A DNA stretch of 64,000 bases from Streptomyces sp. CB01635 (lineage in GTDB: Bacteria; Actinomycetota; Actinomycetes; Streptomycetales; Streptomycetaceae): contig NZ_NNBL01000016.1 of NCBI RefSeq assembly GCF_002803065.1, positions 114,639-178,638 on the forward strand. Direction: 5' to 3'. Made by a program: the position numbers and the translations under genes. Each line of letters begins with the position of its first letter. The first letter of the stretch is position 1. Below, piece after piece: positions 43,302-51,784 of this stretch. The notes beneath the pieces were generated by a model. That model searched no databases. It was not told the DNA's origin and saw only the letters and a list, made by a program, of their open reading frames with translations.

Positions 43302-44502
43302 TCGCCGAGCATGGCGTAAGTGTTCCCTCGCCGGCGCGGTATTCGCCGTGTGTATGGCCGGCACCACCCTGCCGACCCCGCTCTATGGGCTCTACCAGGA
43401 CAAGTTCGGGTTCTCCGAGCTGACGGTGACCGTCGTTTATGCCGTGTACGCCTTCGGGGTCATCGGTGTGCTGTTGCTGGCGGGCAACGCGTCGGACGCT
43501 TTGGGCAGGCGGCCAGTTCTGTTGTGGGGGCTGGGGTTCGCGGCGGCCAGCGCCGTCTGCTTCCTGAGTGCCACCGGGCTGGGCTGGCTGTATGCGGGGC
43601 GGCTGCTCTCCGGATTTGCCGCCGGGCTGTTCACCGGGGCCGCCACCGTGTACGTCATCGAGTTGGCGCCGCACGGCGGTGGCTCCCGCGCCACGTTCGT
43701 GGCGACCGCCGCCAACATGGGCGGGCTGGGCTGCGGTCCGTTGCTCGCCGGACTGCTCGCCCAGTACGCCGCCTGGCCGCTGTACCTGCCCTTCGCCGTG
43801 CACCTCGCGCTGGTGGCCGCCTCGGCCGCCGTCCTGCTGTGGCTGCCGGAGACCGTGGCCGAGCGGCGGCCGCTGAGCACCGTACGGCCGCAGCGGCCGA
43901 GTCTGCCCCCGCAGGTGCGGCCGGTGTTCGGACCCGCCGCGATCGCCGCGTTCGTGGGGTTCGCGTTGTTCGGCGTGTTCACCTCGGTCAGTCCGGCGTT
44001 CCTCGCCGAGTCCCTCGAGGTGGACAACCACGCCGTGAGCGGCCTGGTCGTCGCACTCGCCTTCTTCGCCTCGACCGCGGGCCAACTCGCGGTCACCCGG
44101 GTCGGGATGGAGCGATCCCTGCCGCTGGGCTGCGCCGGGCTCCTCGCCGGACTCGCCCTGCTCGCCGGCGCGCTGCGGTGGGACCTGCTGGTACTGGTCA
44201 TGCTGAGCGCGCTCGTCGGCGGCACGGGGCAGGGACTGGCGTTTCGTGCGGCGCTCGGCGCCGTGGCCGAGGCGTCTCCCCCGGACCATCGCGCGTCAGT
44301 GATCTCCACGCTCTTCGTGGTGGCGTACGCGGGCATCTCCGTACCGGTCATCGGTGTCGGAGTCCTGACGGGGCCGATCGGCCTGGAAGGTGCCGGGCTG
44401 GTGTTCATCGCGGTCATGGCGGTGCTGGTGTCGACCGCGGGTGTCTATCTCGTCCGGCGGCCACGTCGTACGACACCCGAGCACGCACGCCCTGGCCTGT
44501 AA
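43291..44502 (+). CDS. MFS transporter
   Basis: A 403-residue 12-helix major facilitator protein. Helix 1 region AGTTLPTPLYGLYQDKFGFS, loop 2-3 NASDALGRRPVLLWGLG (motif A) and SGFAAGLFTGAATVYVIELA resemble YnfM/Bcr-type drug or metabolite effluxers. The second half contains GGTGQGLAFRAALGAVAEAS and PPDHRASVISTLFVVAYAGI, common in actinobacterial exporters. No strong ribosome binding site is seen. Substrate unknown; no adjacent regulator. Confidence 0.85.
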   Translation: MDGDRRAWRKCSLAGAVFAVCMAGTTLPTPLYGLYQDKFGFSELTVTVVYAVYAFGVIGVLLLAGNASDALGRRPVLLWGLGFAAASAVCFLSATGLGWLYAGRLLSGFAAGLFTGAATVYVIELAPHGGGSRATFVATAANMGGLGCGPLLAGLLAQYAAWPLYLPFAVHLALVAASAAVLLWLPETVAERRPLSTVRPQRPSLPPQVRPVFGPAAIAAFVGFALFGVFTSVSPAFLAESLEVDNHAVSGLVVALAFFASTAGQLAVTRVGMERSLPLGCAGLLAGLALLAGALRWDLLVLVMLSALVGGTGQGLAFRAALGAVAEASPPDHRASVISTLFVVAYAGISVPVIGVGVLTGPIGLEGAGLVFIAVMAVLVSTAGVYLVRRPRRTTPEHARPGL

Positions 44503-44567
44503 ATCTGCGACACCGCGTGATCGCGTAACTGCCGCGACGAAGCCCGGCCCAGGTCGTTGACCAGCCC

Positions 44568-45248
44568 ATGAAGATCACCATCGCGCGGCGGCAGCTGCGT
44601 CTCATGGCCGCAACCGTGGCCGCCCTGGCACTGGGGCTCACGGGCGCCGGCAGCTCCCCGGCCGCGAGCTCCGCCGCCGCTGATCGCCCTACGGCGGAAA
44701 TTTTCGCCACCGACAACACCGCGGTCATCACGGACCCGGACGACCCCAGGCTCCACACCCGTCTCACACGCTTCGACCACGAAGTACGCGGGATCGTCCG
44801 CGCCAACGGGGCCACGCCCGTCGCCTCGAAGCTCCTGGAGGGAGTCTTCTGGTCCGGCGACCTCAAGCAGGCCACCTATGAGCGCTCACGCGAGTTCGGC
44901 ATCAACAGGGTCGGCCGTGACGGGCTCCACCACATCGCCGGCGTCATCGCCAAGACGTACCACCAGGAGTCCGTGCTCACCTTCCGCCGTCTGCCGCCCA
45001 CCTCGCCGGAGACCGACGCACTCGAAATCGAGGCGGCCGGCGTCAGCGCAAGCAGGCTGCATGACGAGCTGGTCGCGGACCCGGTGGCCCGCGACAAACT
45101 CGGCGGCGGCTCGGTCACCGTCGACGGCAGGCTCATCCTCATCGCGCCGCTCGGCGACCTGCCATTGGCCCGGGAGTTCACGGCCAAGCTAGGTGTCGAC
45201 TGGCAGACGGCCCAAGTGCACTACGGTGACCGGGAATTCGTGGGCTGA
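44568..45248 (+). CDS. secreted protein of unknown function
   Basis: A 226-residue protein with a Sec-type signal peptide (RRQLRLMAATVAALALGLTG, cleavage likely after an Ala-rich stretch near residue 38). The mature region is charged and without cysteines: ATYERSREFGINRVGRDGLH, HIAGVIAKTYHQESVLTFRR, and GGSVTVDGRLILIAPLGDLP. I do not recognise a domain; similar predicted secreted proteins occur in Streptomyces. Stands alone after the MFS gene. The alternation of beta-rich segments suggests a compact extracellular fold. Confidence 0.75.
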   Translation: MKITIARRQLRLMAATVAALALGLTGAGSSPAASSAAADRPTAEIFATDNTAVITDPDDPRLHTRLTRFDHEVRGIVRANGATPVASKLLEGVFWSGDLKQATYERSREFGINRVGRDGLHHIAGVIAKTYHQESVLTFRRLPPTSPETDALEIEAAGVSASRLHDELVADPVARDKLGGGSVTVDGRLILIAPLGDLPLAREFTAKLGVDWQTAQVHYGDREFVG

Positions 45249-45276
45249 ATCAGGAGCGCGCCGGCGCCCTCACGGC

Positions 45277-45498
45277 CTAAGGCCTTTCGTTCCGCCCGGC
45301 GGGGTGTCCGGCCGGATCGGGCGTCGGCCGGACCCCACCATGACCGTTGAGCGCGTAGGCCGCCTGGTACAGCGCCTCCTGGGCCACCAGACGGGCCTCC
45401 GCCACGACGTCACCGCGTTCGCGCACCAGGCTCTCGTAGACCGGCAGATGGTCGTTTCCGGTTGAGCTGAAATTCACAGGGCTGGTCCTTCTCGGCAT
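45277..45498 (-). CDS. small hypothetical protein
   Basis: A 73-residue frame with a helical centre, LPVYESLVRERGDVVAEARL and VAQEALYQAAYALNG, and a Pro/Gly-rich tail. Third-position GC bias supports coding, but no ribosome binding site is evident before ATG 45498. Function unknown; located between a secreted-protein gene (convergent) and a small membrane-protein gene on the same strand. Confidence 0.45.
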   Translation of the reverse strand: MPRRTSPVNFSSTGNDHLPVYESLVRERGDVVAEARLVAQEALYQAAYALNGHGGVRPTPDPAGHPAGRNERP

Positions 45499-45601
45499 CT
45501 GTCGTACTCGTGGTCCGTTCGGTTCCCGAAAGGCTCGGTGCCGAACGAGGCGGGGCCGACAGTTCACTCGGAGCCGGCCGGTAATGCGAGATTGATCGCG
45601 G

Positions 45602-45970
45602 TCACACGCGGTTGAGTCGCGCGGCGATCCCGTGCCCGACCAGCAGGTAAATCACCGCCGGCAGACCGTAATTGAGGAGAACGCGAAGGCCTTCTGTGTC
45701 CATGGTGAAAACATCCTGTGACCACCAGGCCAGCCAGTCTGCCGTTCCGTGCACGAACTCGACGAAGACGTTGTCCTGGTTGGCTTCGAGCAGGTAGAGC
45801 AGAATCCACAGACCCAGGAACACCGCGGCAATGTCAGCGATGGTGTGGATGACCAGCCCCGCCCGCCGGGCGCCGCCCTCGCGCCGCTCAGGGCGTCGTG
45901 GCGGCTGTGGGGGCTGCTGGTACTGGTCGTAGGGGTGGGGCGGTCCGGCCATCGGGTCGGTATTGCTCAC
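45602..45970 (-). CDS. small integral membrane protein, hypothetical
   Basis: A 122-residue protein: a cytosolic Pro/Gln/Arg-rich N-terminus (PHPYDQYQQPPQPPRRPERR) followed by two hydrophobic helices, TIADIAAVFLGLWILLYLLE (about 50-70) and YGLPAVIYLLVGHGIAARL (about 100-119). Start GTG 45970 is chosen; ATG 45952 is possible. Typical small Streptomyces membrane protein of unknown role. Confidence 0.65.
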   Translation of the reverse strand: MSNTDPMAGPPHPYDQYQQPPQPPRRPERREGGARRAGLVIHTIADIAAVFLGLWILLYLLEANQDNVFVEFVHGTADWLAWWSQDVFTMDTEGLRVLLNYGLPAVIYLLVGHGIAARLNRV

Positions 45971-46599
45971 GGGAATCCAATCTGACGCGTTACTTTTCAG
46001 GCCGAGGCAGGAGCGAACATCGCCTCTGGTTCCCTCAGGCAATCGCCTGCCGCACCACACATACAGAGCGTCGCGCGGGCCCGTACAACTCTGCGTCACG
46101 CAACCGCCGTCGCGTTACACTGCCATCGGAATATCCCAAATATGGCCAGGTAATCGGCAACTTGCCTAAATGTGCGAGCGCGGGATCCATTTCACCGTCG
46201 AACACCTCACATCAGTGTGCCCATTGCGTGCCCTCTTCGTGATGTCTTTATGTGAATGGCGCACTTACCGTTCATGTCGCGGCGGACGGTGAGCGCCCGC
46301 ATCCCGGGAGGTGCGGGCATGACGGAGACTCCACAGGTCCATCAGCATCGTGCCGAGTATGCCGAGTTGGGGCTCTCAGGCCGACGTCCGGAGCGCTGCC
46401 GGTCCGGAGCGTGACTCGGGGCGGCGACACGTCCGGGCACTACGTCAGTAATCGGTGGTCAAACCGGTCGGGGCATCGACACCCGGCGCTGCGGCGTGTG
46501 ACGTAGTGCACCTGGATGTCTTGACTGCAGAGGTGGCATGATCCGGGAGCGTGACGCCCCGCAACCCGACAGTTCGCCCATTCCGGGCGACGGAAGGAC
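45971..46599. other. 629-bp intergenic region upstream of pyruvate carboxylase
   Basis: Relatively AT-rich, with no convincing coding frame on either strand. It contains a long inverted repeat (46437-46509) and, at its right end, the ribosome binding site GGAAGGA of pyc. A TTGACT at 46521 could be a -35 element, but I see no well-spaced -10. Confidence 0.5.
46437..46509. promoter_or_regulatory. long-range inverted repeat upstream of pyc
   Basis: GCACTACGTCA (46437-46447) and TGACGTAGTGC (46499-46509) are perfect 11-bp complementary arms separated by 51 nt, about 90 bp before pyc. As RNA they could close a large structured leader; as DNA they could be two operator half-sites. No known riboswitch class is recognised. 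Confidence 0.6.
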
Positions 46600-49500
46600 A
46601 TGCGCATGTTCCGTAAGGTGCTCGTCGCCAACCGCGGAGAGATCGCGATCCGGGCGTTCCGCGCCGGCTTTGAGCTAGGGGCTCGAACCGTCGCGGTGTT
46701 CCCTCACGAGGATCGCAACTCACTGCACCGGATGAAGGCGGACGAAGCCTACGAGATCGGCGAGGCCGGGCACCCCGTACGGGCCTATCTCTCCGTCGAG
46801 GAGATCATCCGTGCGGCGCGCAAGGCGGGCGCCGATGCCATCTATCCCGGGTACGGCTTCCTGTCCGAGAACCCCGAGCTGGCGCTCGCGTGCGAGCGTT
46901 CCGGCATCACGTTCGTCGGGCCGAGTGCCGAGACGCTCGAACTGACGGGGAACAAGGCGCGCGCCGTGGCCGCGGCCCGTGCGGCCGGCGTCCCGGTCCT
47001 CGGTTCCTCGCAGCCCTCAACCGACGTCGACGAGCTGGTCCGGGCGGCCGACGATCTCGGCTTCCCGGTCTTCGTCAAGGCCGTGGCCGGTGGCGGCGGG
47101 CGCGGCATGCGGCGCGTGGAGGACCCGGCGACGCTGCGCGAGTCGATCGAGGCTGCGGCCCGCGAGGCCGAGTCGGCGTTCGGCGACCCGACCGTCTTCC
47201 TGGAGAAGGCCGTGGTCGAGCCCCGGCACATCGAGGTGCAGATCCTCGCCGACGGCGAGGGCCGCGTCATCCATCTCTTCGAGCGCGACTGCTCCCTGCA
47301 GCGCCGCCACCAGAAGGTGATCGAGCTGGCGCCCGCGCCGAATCTCGATCCCGAGGTGCGCGAGCGGATCTGCGCCGACGCCGTGAAGTTCGCCCGGCAG
47401 ATCGGCTACCGCAACGCGGGCACCGTGGAATTCCTCCTCGACCCCGCCGGACAGCACGTCTTCATCGAGATGAATCCGCGGATCCAGGTCGAGCACACGG
47501 TGACCGAGGAGGTCACCGATGTGGACCTCGTCCAGGCGCAGCTGCGGATCGCCGCCGGCGAGACGCTGGACGACCTCGGCCTGTCCCAGGACACCGTGCG
47601 CCTCCACGGCGCCGCGCTGCAGTGTCGGATCACCACCGAGGACCCGGCCAACGGCTTCCGCCCCGACACCGGCAAGATCAGCGCCTACCGTTCCCCGGGC
47701 GGCTCCGGCATCCGGCTGGACGGCGGCACCACCCATGCCGGTACGGAGATCAGCGCCCACTTCGACTCGATGCTGGTCAAACTGACCTGCCGGGGACGGG
47801 ACTTCGAGGCCGCGGTCGGCCGGGCCCGGCGTGCCGTGGCCGAGTTCCGTATCCGCGGTGTGTCGACGAACATTCCCTTCCTCCAGGCTGTTCTCGACGA
47901 TCCCGACTTCGCCGCCGGACGCGTCACCACTTCGTTCATCGAGAAGCGCCCGCATCTGCTGACGGAACGTCACTCGGCCGACCGTGGCTCGAAGTTGCTC
48001 ACCTACCTCGCCGACGTCACGGTCAACAAGCCGCACGGCGAGCGGCCCCATCTGATCGATGCCGCCACCAAGCTCCCGCGGCTGCCCGACGGCGAACCGC
48101 CGGCCGGCTCCAAGCAGAAGTTGACCGAACTCGGCCCCGAGGGCTTCGCCCGGTGGCTGTGCGCCTCCCCCACCATCGGCGTCACCGACACCACGTTCCG
48201 GGACGCGCATCAGTCGCTGCTCGCCACCCGGGTCCGTACCAAGGACCTCCTCGCTGCGGCGCCGGCCGTGGCGCAGACGGTGCCGCAACTCCTTTCGCTG
48301 GAGTGCTGGGGCGGCGCGACCTACGACGTCGCGCTGCGCTTCCTCGCCGAGGACCCGTGGGACCGGCTCGCCGAACTGCGCGCGGCCGTGCCCAACATCT
48401 GTCTGCAGATGCTGCTGCGCGGCCGTAACACGGTCGGCTACACGCCGTACCCCACGGAGGTGACCAACGCCTTCGTGGAAGAGGCTGCCGCGACCGGTAT
48501 CGACATCTTCCGGATCTTCGACGCCCTGAACGACGTGGGTCAGATGCGGCCCGCGATCGACGCGGTGCGTGAGACCGGCTCGGCGGTTGCGGAGGTCGCC
48601 CTCTGCTACACCTCCGACCTGTCCGACCCGTCGGAGAAGCTCTACACCCTCGACTACTACCTGCGTCTCGCGGAGCAGATCGTGGACGCGGGCGCCCATG
48701 TGCTCGCGGTCAAGGACATGGCGGGGCTGCTGCGCGCGCCTGCGGCGGCGAAGCTCGTCTCCGCGCTGCGCAGGGAGTTCGATCTGCCCGTACACATCCA
48801 CACGCACGACACCGCGGGTGGCCAGCTGGCCACGTATCTCGCGGCGATCCAGGCGGGCGCCGACGCGGTGGACGGGGCCGTGGCGTCGATGGCGGGAACC
48901 ACCTCGCAGCCCTCGCTCTCGGCGATCGTCGCCGCCACCAATCACTCGGAACGGCCGACCGGTCTCGATCTCCAGGCCGTCTGCGATCTGGAGCCGTATT
49001 GGGAGAGCGTGCGCAAGATCTACGCGCCGTTCGAGGCGGGCCTCTCCTCGCCGACCGGTCGCGTCTACCACCACGAGATCCCCGGCGGCCAGCTCTCCAA
49101 TCTCCGGACGCAGGCCATCGCGCTCGGGCTCGGCGACCGGTTCGAGGACATCGAAGCGATGTACGCCGCCGCCGACCGGATCCTCGGCCACCTCGTGAAG
49201 GTCACCCCTTCGTCCAAGGTGGTCGGCGACCTCGCGCTGCACCTGGTGGGGGCCGGGGTGTCGCCTGCGGACTTCGAGGCCGAGCCGAACTCGTTCGACC
49301 TCCCGTCCTCGGTCATCGGGTTCCTGCACGGCGAGCTCGGCCTGCCGCCCGGCGGGTGGCCGGAGCCGTTCCGCACCAAGGCGCTGCAGGGCCGCGCCGG
49401 CCCCGGGCCGATGCGTGAACTGTCCGCCGAGGAGCGCGCCGGTCTCGCGAAGGACCGGCGGTCGACGCTGAACCAGCTGCTGTTCCCCGGGCCGACCAAG

Positions 49501-49980
49501 GACTTCGAGAGCCACCGGCAGGCGTTCGGCGACACCAGCGTGCTGGCCAGCAAGGACTTCTTCTACGGCATCAGCCCGGACCGCGAGTACTCCGTGGACC
49601 TGGAACCCGGCGTCCGGCTGCTCATCGAGCTGGAGGCCATCGGCGAGGCGGACGAGCGCGGTGTACGCACTGTGATGGCCACTCTGAACGGTCAACTGCG
49701 GCCGATCCAGGTACGGGACCACTCCGTGGCGTCCGATGTCCCGGTGACCGAGAAGGCGGACAAGTCCAACTCGAACCACGTCGCGGCGCCGTTCGCAGGC
49801 GTGGTCACGCTGGCGGTGGCCGAGGGCGACACGGTGGAGGCCGGTGCAACGGTGGCCACGATCGAGGCGATGAAGATGGAGGCCTCCATCACCGCCCCGA
49901 AGGGCGGCACGGTGTCCCGGCTCGCCATCAACGCGATCCAGCAGGTGGAGGGCGGAGACCTGCTGGTCGAACTCGCCTGA
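46600..49980 (+). CDS. pyc: pyruvate carboxylase
   Basis: A biotin-dependent anaplerotic enzyme: pyruvate + HCO3- + ATP to oxaloacetate. 1126 residues in the single-chain order: biotin carboxylase (about 1-455; KVLVANRGEIAIRAFRA, KAVAGGGGRGMRRVEDP, EMNPRIQVEHTVTEEVTD), carboxyltransferase (about 530-830; TDTTFRDAHQSLLATRVRTKD, ECWGGATYDVALRFL, KDMAGLLRAP, with HTHDTAGG metal His residues), tetramerisation region and a C-terminal biotinyl domain with Lys1092 in EAMKMEA. Start ATG 46600 or ATG 46606, both served by GGAAGGA. Length and domains are intact. Monocistronic by position. Confidence 0.98.
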   Translation: MRMFRKVLVANRGEIAIRAFRAGFELGARTVAVFPHEDRNSLHRMKADEAYEIGEAGHPVRAYLSVEEIIRAARKAGADAIYPGYGFLSENPELALACERSGITFVGPSAETLELTGNKARAVAAARAAGVPVLGSSQPSTDVDELVRAADDLGFPVFVKAVAGGGGRGMRRVEDPATLRESIEAAAREAESAFGDPTVFLEKAVVEPRHIEVQILADGEGRVIHLFERDCSLQRRHQKVIELAPAPNLDPEVRERICADAVKFARQIGYRNAGTVEFLLDPAGQHVFIEMNPRIQVEHTVTEEVTDVDLVQAQLRIAAGETLDDLGLSQDTVRLHGAALQCRITTEDPANGFRPDTGKISAYRSPGGSGIRLDGGTTHAGTEISAHFDSMLVKLTCRGRDFEAAVGRARRAVAEFRIRGVSTNIPFLQAVLDDPDFAAGRVTTSFIEKRPHLLTERHSADRGSKLLTYLADVTVNKPHGERPHLIDAATKLPRLPDGEPPAGSKQKLTELGPEGFARWLCASPTIGVTDTTFRDAHQSLLATRVRTKDLLAAAPAVAQTVPQLLSLECWGGATYDVALRFLAEDPWDRLAELRAAVPNICLQMLLRGRNTVGYTPYPTEVTNAFVEEAAATGIDIFRIFDALNDVGQMRPAIDAVRETGSAVAEVALCYTSDLSDPSEKLYTLDYYLRLAEQIVDAGAHVLAVKDMAGLLRAPAAAKLVSALRREFDLPVHIHTHDTAGGQLATYLAAIQAGADAVDGAVASMAGTTSQPSLSAIVAATNHSERPTGLDLQAVCDLEPYWESVRKIYAPFEAGLSSPTGRVYHHEIPGGQLSNLRTQAIALGLGDRFEDIEAMYAAADRILGHLVKVTPSSKVVGDLALHLVGAGVSPADFEAEPNSFDLPSSVIGFLHGELGLPPGGWPEPFRTKALQGRAGPGPMRELSAEERAGLAKDRRSTLNQLLFPGPTKDFESHRQAFGDTSVLASKDFFYGISPDREYSVDLEPGVRLLIELEAIGEADERGVRTVMATLNGQLRPIQVRDHSVASDVPVTEKADKSNSNHVAAPFAGVVTLAVAEGDTVEAGATVATIEAMKMEASITAPKGGTVSRLAINAIQQVEGGDLLVELA

Positions 49981-50067
49981 CGCGTGACGCCCGACGCCTG
50001 AACGCTGACCTGTGCGTCGCTGAGGAATGCCGGGGAAGTTCCACCCCCTGTATCCCTCAAGACGCAG

Positions 50068-50101
50068 GCCCCGGGCCGGTCGCACTGCGGCTGCCCGGGG
50101 C
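50068..50101 (+). terminator. possible terminator after pyc
   Basis: GCCCCGGGC (50068-50076) pairs perfectly with GCCCGGGGC (50093-50101) across a 16-nt loop, about 90 bp after the pyc stop. Without a T tract, so support is moderate. Confidence 0.45.
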
Positions 50102-50222
50102 TCGCGCGTCCTTGGGGCGGGCGATTCACATCACCGGGCGTGCCGTCTAGGACAGTCTCTGACCTACATAGGGCATAGCGTGGTTGTTGTCCGACGGAGC
50201 AGAAACACGTGGAGGCGTAACC

Positions 50223-50780
50223 ATGGCTGTCAACGAGCTGGACACCCAGGACCAGGCAGAGGCCCCCGCCGTCACCGGCGAGCGTGCCGAGTGGCTGGAG
50301 GCGCTGGACAAGCAGCGGAACTTCCTGCGCTTCACCGCCCGTGACCTCACCGACGAGCAGGCCGCGAAGCAGACCACCGCGAGTGCGCTGTGCGTGGGCG
50401 GTCTCATCAAGCACGTCACCGAGGTCGAGCGGTCCTGGGTGGACTTCATCCTCAACGGCCCGTCCGCGATGCCTGACTTCACGGCCATGACCGAGGCCGA
50501 CTGGGCCCGCCGCGCCGACGGGTTCCGGCTGCAGCCGGGCGAGACGTTGGAGGGTGTGCTGGCCGCCTACGCCAAGGAGGGCCGCCGGACCGACGAGGTG
50601 ATCGCCGATCTCCCCGACCTGGATGTCACGTGGCCGCTGCCGAAGGCCCCGTGGTCCGAGCCGGGCGGCAAGTGGTCGGCGCGCCAGGTGCTGATGCACA
50701 TCGTCGCCGAGACCGCTCAGCACTGCGGCCACGCCGACATCATCCGCGAGTCCCTCGACGGGGCCAAGACGATGGGCTGA
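50223..50780 (+). CDS. DinB-family protein
   Basis: A 185-residue four-helix-bundle protein of the DinB/YfiT/mycothiol-transferase type (DUF664-like). It reads KQRNFLRFTARDLTDEQAAK, GGLIKHVTEVERSWVDFIL (first metal His) and VLMHIVAETAQHCGHADIIR (the C-terminal H-x3-E-T-x2-H-x2-H-A-D motif). Members are metal-dependent thiol S-transferases or of unknown activity. Start ATG 50223 behind GGAGG. Convergent with the phosphotriesterase-like gene, 11 bp apart. Confidence 0.9.
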   Translation: MAVNELDTQDQAEAPAVTGERAEWLEALDKQRNFLRFTARDLTDEQAAKQTTASALCVGGLIKHVTEVERSWVDFILNGPSAMPDFTAMTEADWARRADGFRLQPGETLEGVLAAYAKEGRRTDEVIADLPDLDVTWPLPKAPWSEPGGKWSARQVLMHIVAETAQHCGHADIIRESLDGAKTMG

Positions 50781-50791
50781 CCGGCTGCGTG

Positions 50792-51784
50792 CTAGCCCTT
50801 CGCACCGGCCTCGAAGTAGCGGCGGGGGACGTCGACGAGCATGGTGTCGATCTGCTCCTTGGCGACCCCGCGCCGTTCGAGGTAGGGCAGCACCTCGTCC
50901 GCGATGTGGAGGTAATGCCACTGCGGGAGCAGCGGCATGACGGCGGGGTCGATCCAGTCGATGTAGCAGGAAGCGTCCTGCGAGAGCACCATCCGGTCGG
51001 CGTACCCCCGTCGGCACATCTCCACCACCGTGTCGGCCCGGGCCTCGAAGGTGGTCTCGAGGTTGATCCCGAACCGGTCCATCCCGAGCACGAACCCGGC
51101 TTCGGCCAGTTCGCTGAGGTGGTCCACGTCGGTGGTGTCACCGCTGTGCCCGAGCACGACGCGGCTCGGGTCCACGCCCTCCTCGTCGCACAGCACACGC
51201 CTGACCTCCAGCCCTGTGCGCGCGCCCGGGTGGGTGTGCACGGTGATGGGGGTGCCGGTGCGCAGATGCGCCTTGGCCACCGCACGCATCACCCGCTCCA
51301 CACCCTGTGTGAGGCCCTGCTGGTCGATGGCGCACTTGAGCAGGCCGGCCTTGACGCCGGTGCCGGCGATGCCGTCCTCGATGTCGCCGACGAACATGTC
51401 CACCATCGGGTCCGGCACTTCCATACCCGCGGCTTCGTTCAGCGCCGGACCGCGGTGATGGAAGAAGAACGGCACGTCTTCGTACGTGTAACAGCCCGTC
51501 GCCACCACGATGTTGAGGTCGGGAAGCTGCTCGGCGACGCGCTGGATCCGCGGAATGTAGCGGCCCAGGCCGATCACCGTGGGGTCGACGATGGTGCGGA
51601 CGCCCTGGGCGCTGAGCGCGCCGAGCTTGTCCACCGCGTCCGCGATCCGGTCATCCTCGTCACCCCACTCCCCTGGGTAGTTCTGCTGCACGTCCGGGCT
51701 CAGCACGAAGATGTGCTCGTGCATGTACGTGCGCTCCAGGGCGCCCGTGTCCACCGGTCCCCGGACGGTCTCCACCATGGCCAT
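50792..51784 (-). CDS. phosphotriesterase-family hydrolase
   Basis: A 330-residue binuclear metal amidohydrolase of the phosphotriesterase/PLL-lactonase family. All ligands are visible: His22-x-His24 (TYMHEHIFV), carboxylated Lys150 (VKAGLLKCAID), His183 (TVHTHPG), His213 (VLGHSGDT) and Asp270 (LSQDASC). Most natural members hydrolyse lactones or esters; phosphotriesterase activity is usually minor. Its start codon overlaps by one base (TGATG) the stop of a FadD-type ligase gene, so the two act together: lactone opening to a hydroxy acid, then CoA activation, is a reasonable inference. The natural substrate is unknown. Confidence 0.93.
   Translation of the reverse strand: MAMVETVRGPVDTGALERTYMHEHIFVLSPDVQQNYPGEWGDEDDRIADAVDKLGALSAQGVRTIVDPTVIGLGRYIPRIQRVAEQLPDLNIVVATGCYTYEDVPFFFHHRGPALNEAAGMEVPDPMVDMFVGDIEDGIAGTGVKAGLLKCAIDQQGLTQGVERVMRAVAKAHLRTGTPITVHTHPGARTGLEVRRVLCDEEGVDPSRVVLGHSGDTTDVDHLSELAEAGFVLGMDRFGINLETTFEARADTVVEMCRRGYADRMVLSQDASCYIDWIDPAVMPLLPQWHYLHIADEVLPYLERRGVAKEQIDTMLVDVPRRYFEAGAKG

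Noticed and set aside
46252..46506. Small plus-strand gene upstream of pyc
   Set aside because: No ribosome binding site, weak codon bias, and it overlaps the inverted repeat.
46521..46542. Sigma70-type promoter TTGACT ... CATGAT before pyc
   Set aside because: Spacer is only about 10 bp, too short for a functional -35/-10 pair.
47017..50085. A 1000-codon open frame on the minus strand opposite pyruvate carboxylase
   Set aside because: Fully antisense to intact pyc, with compositional rather than protein-like sequence.
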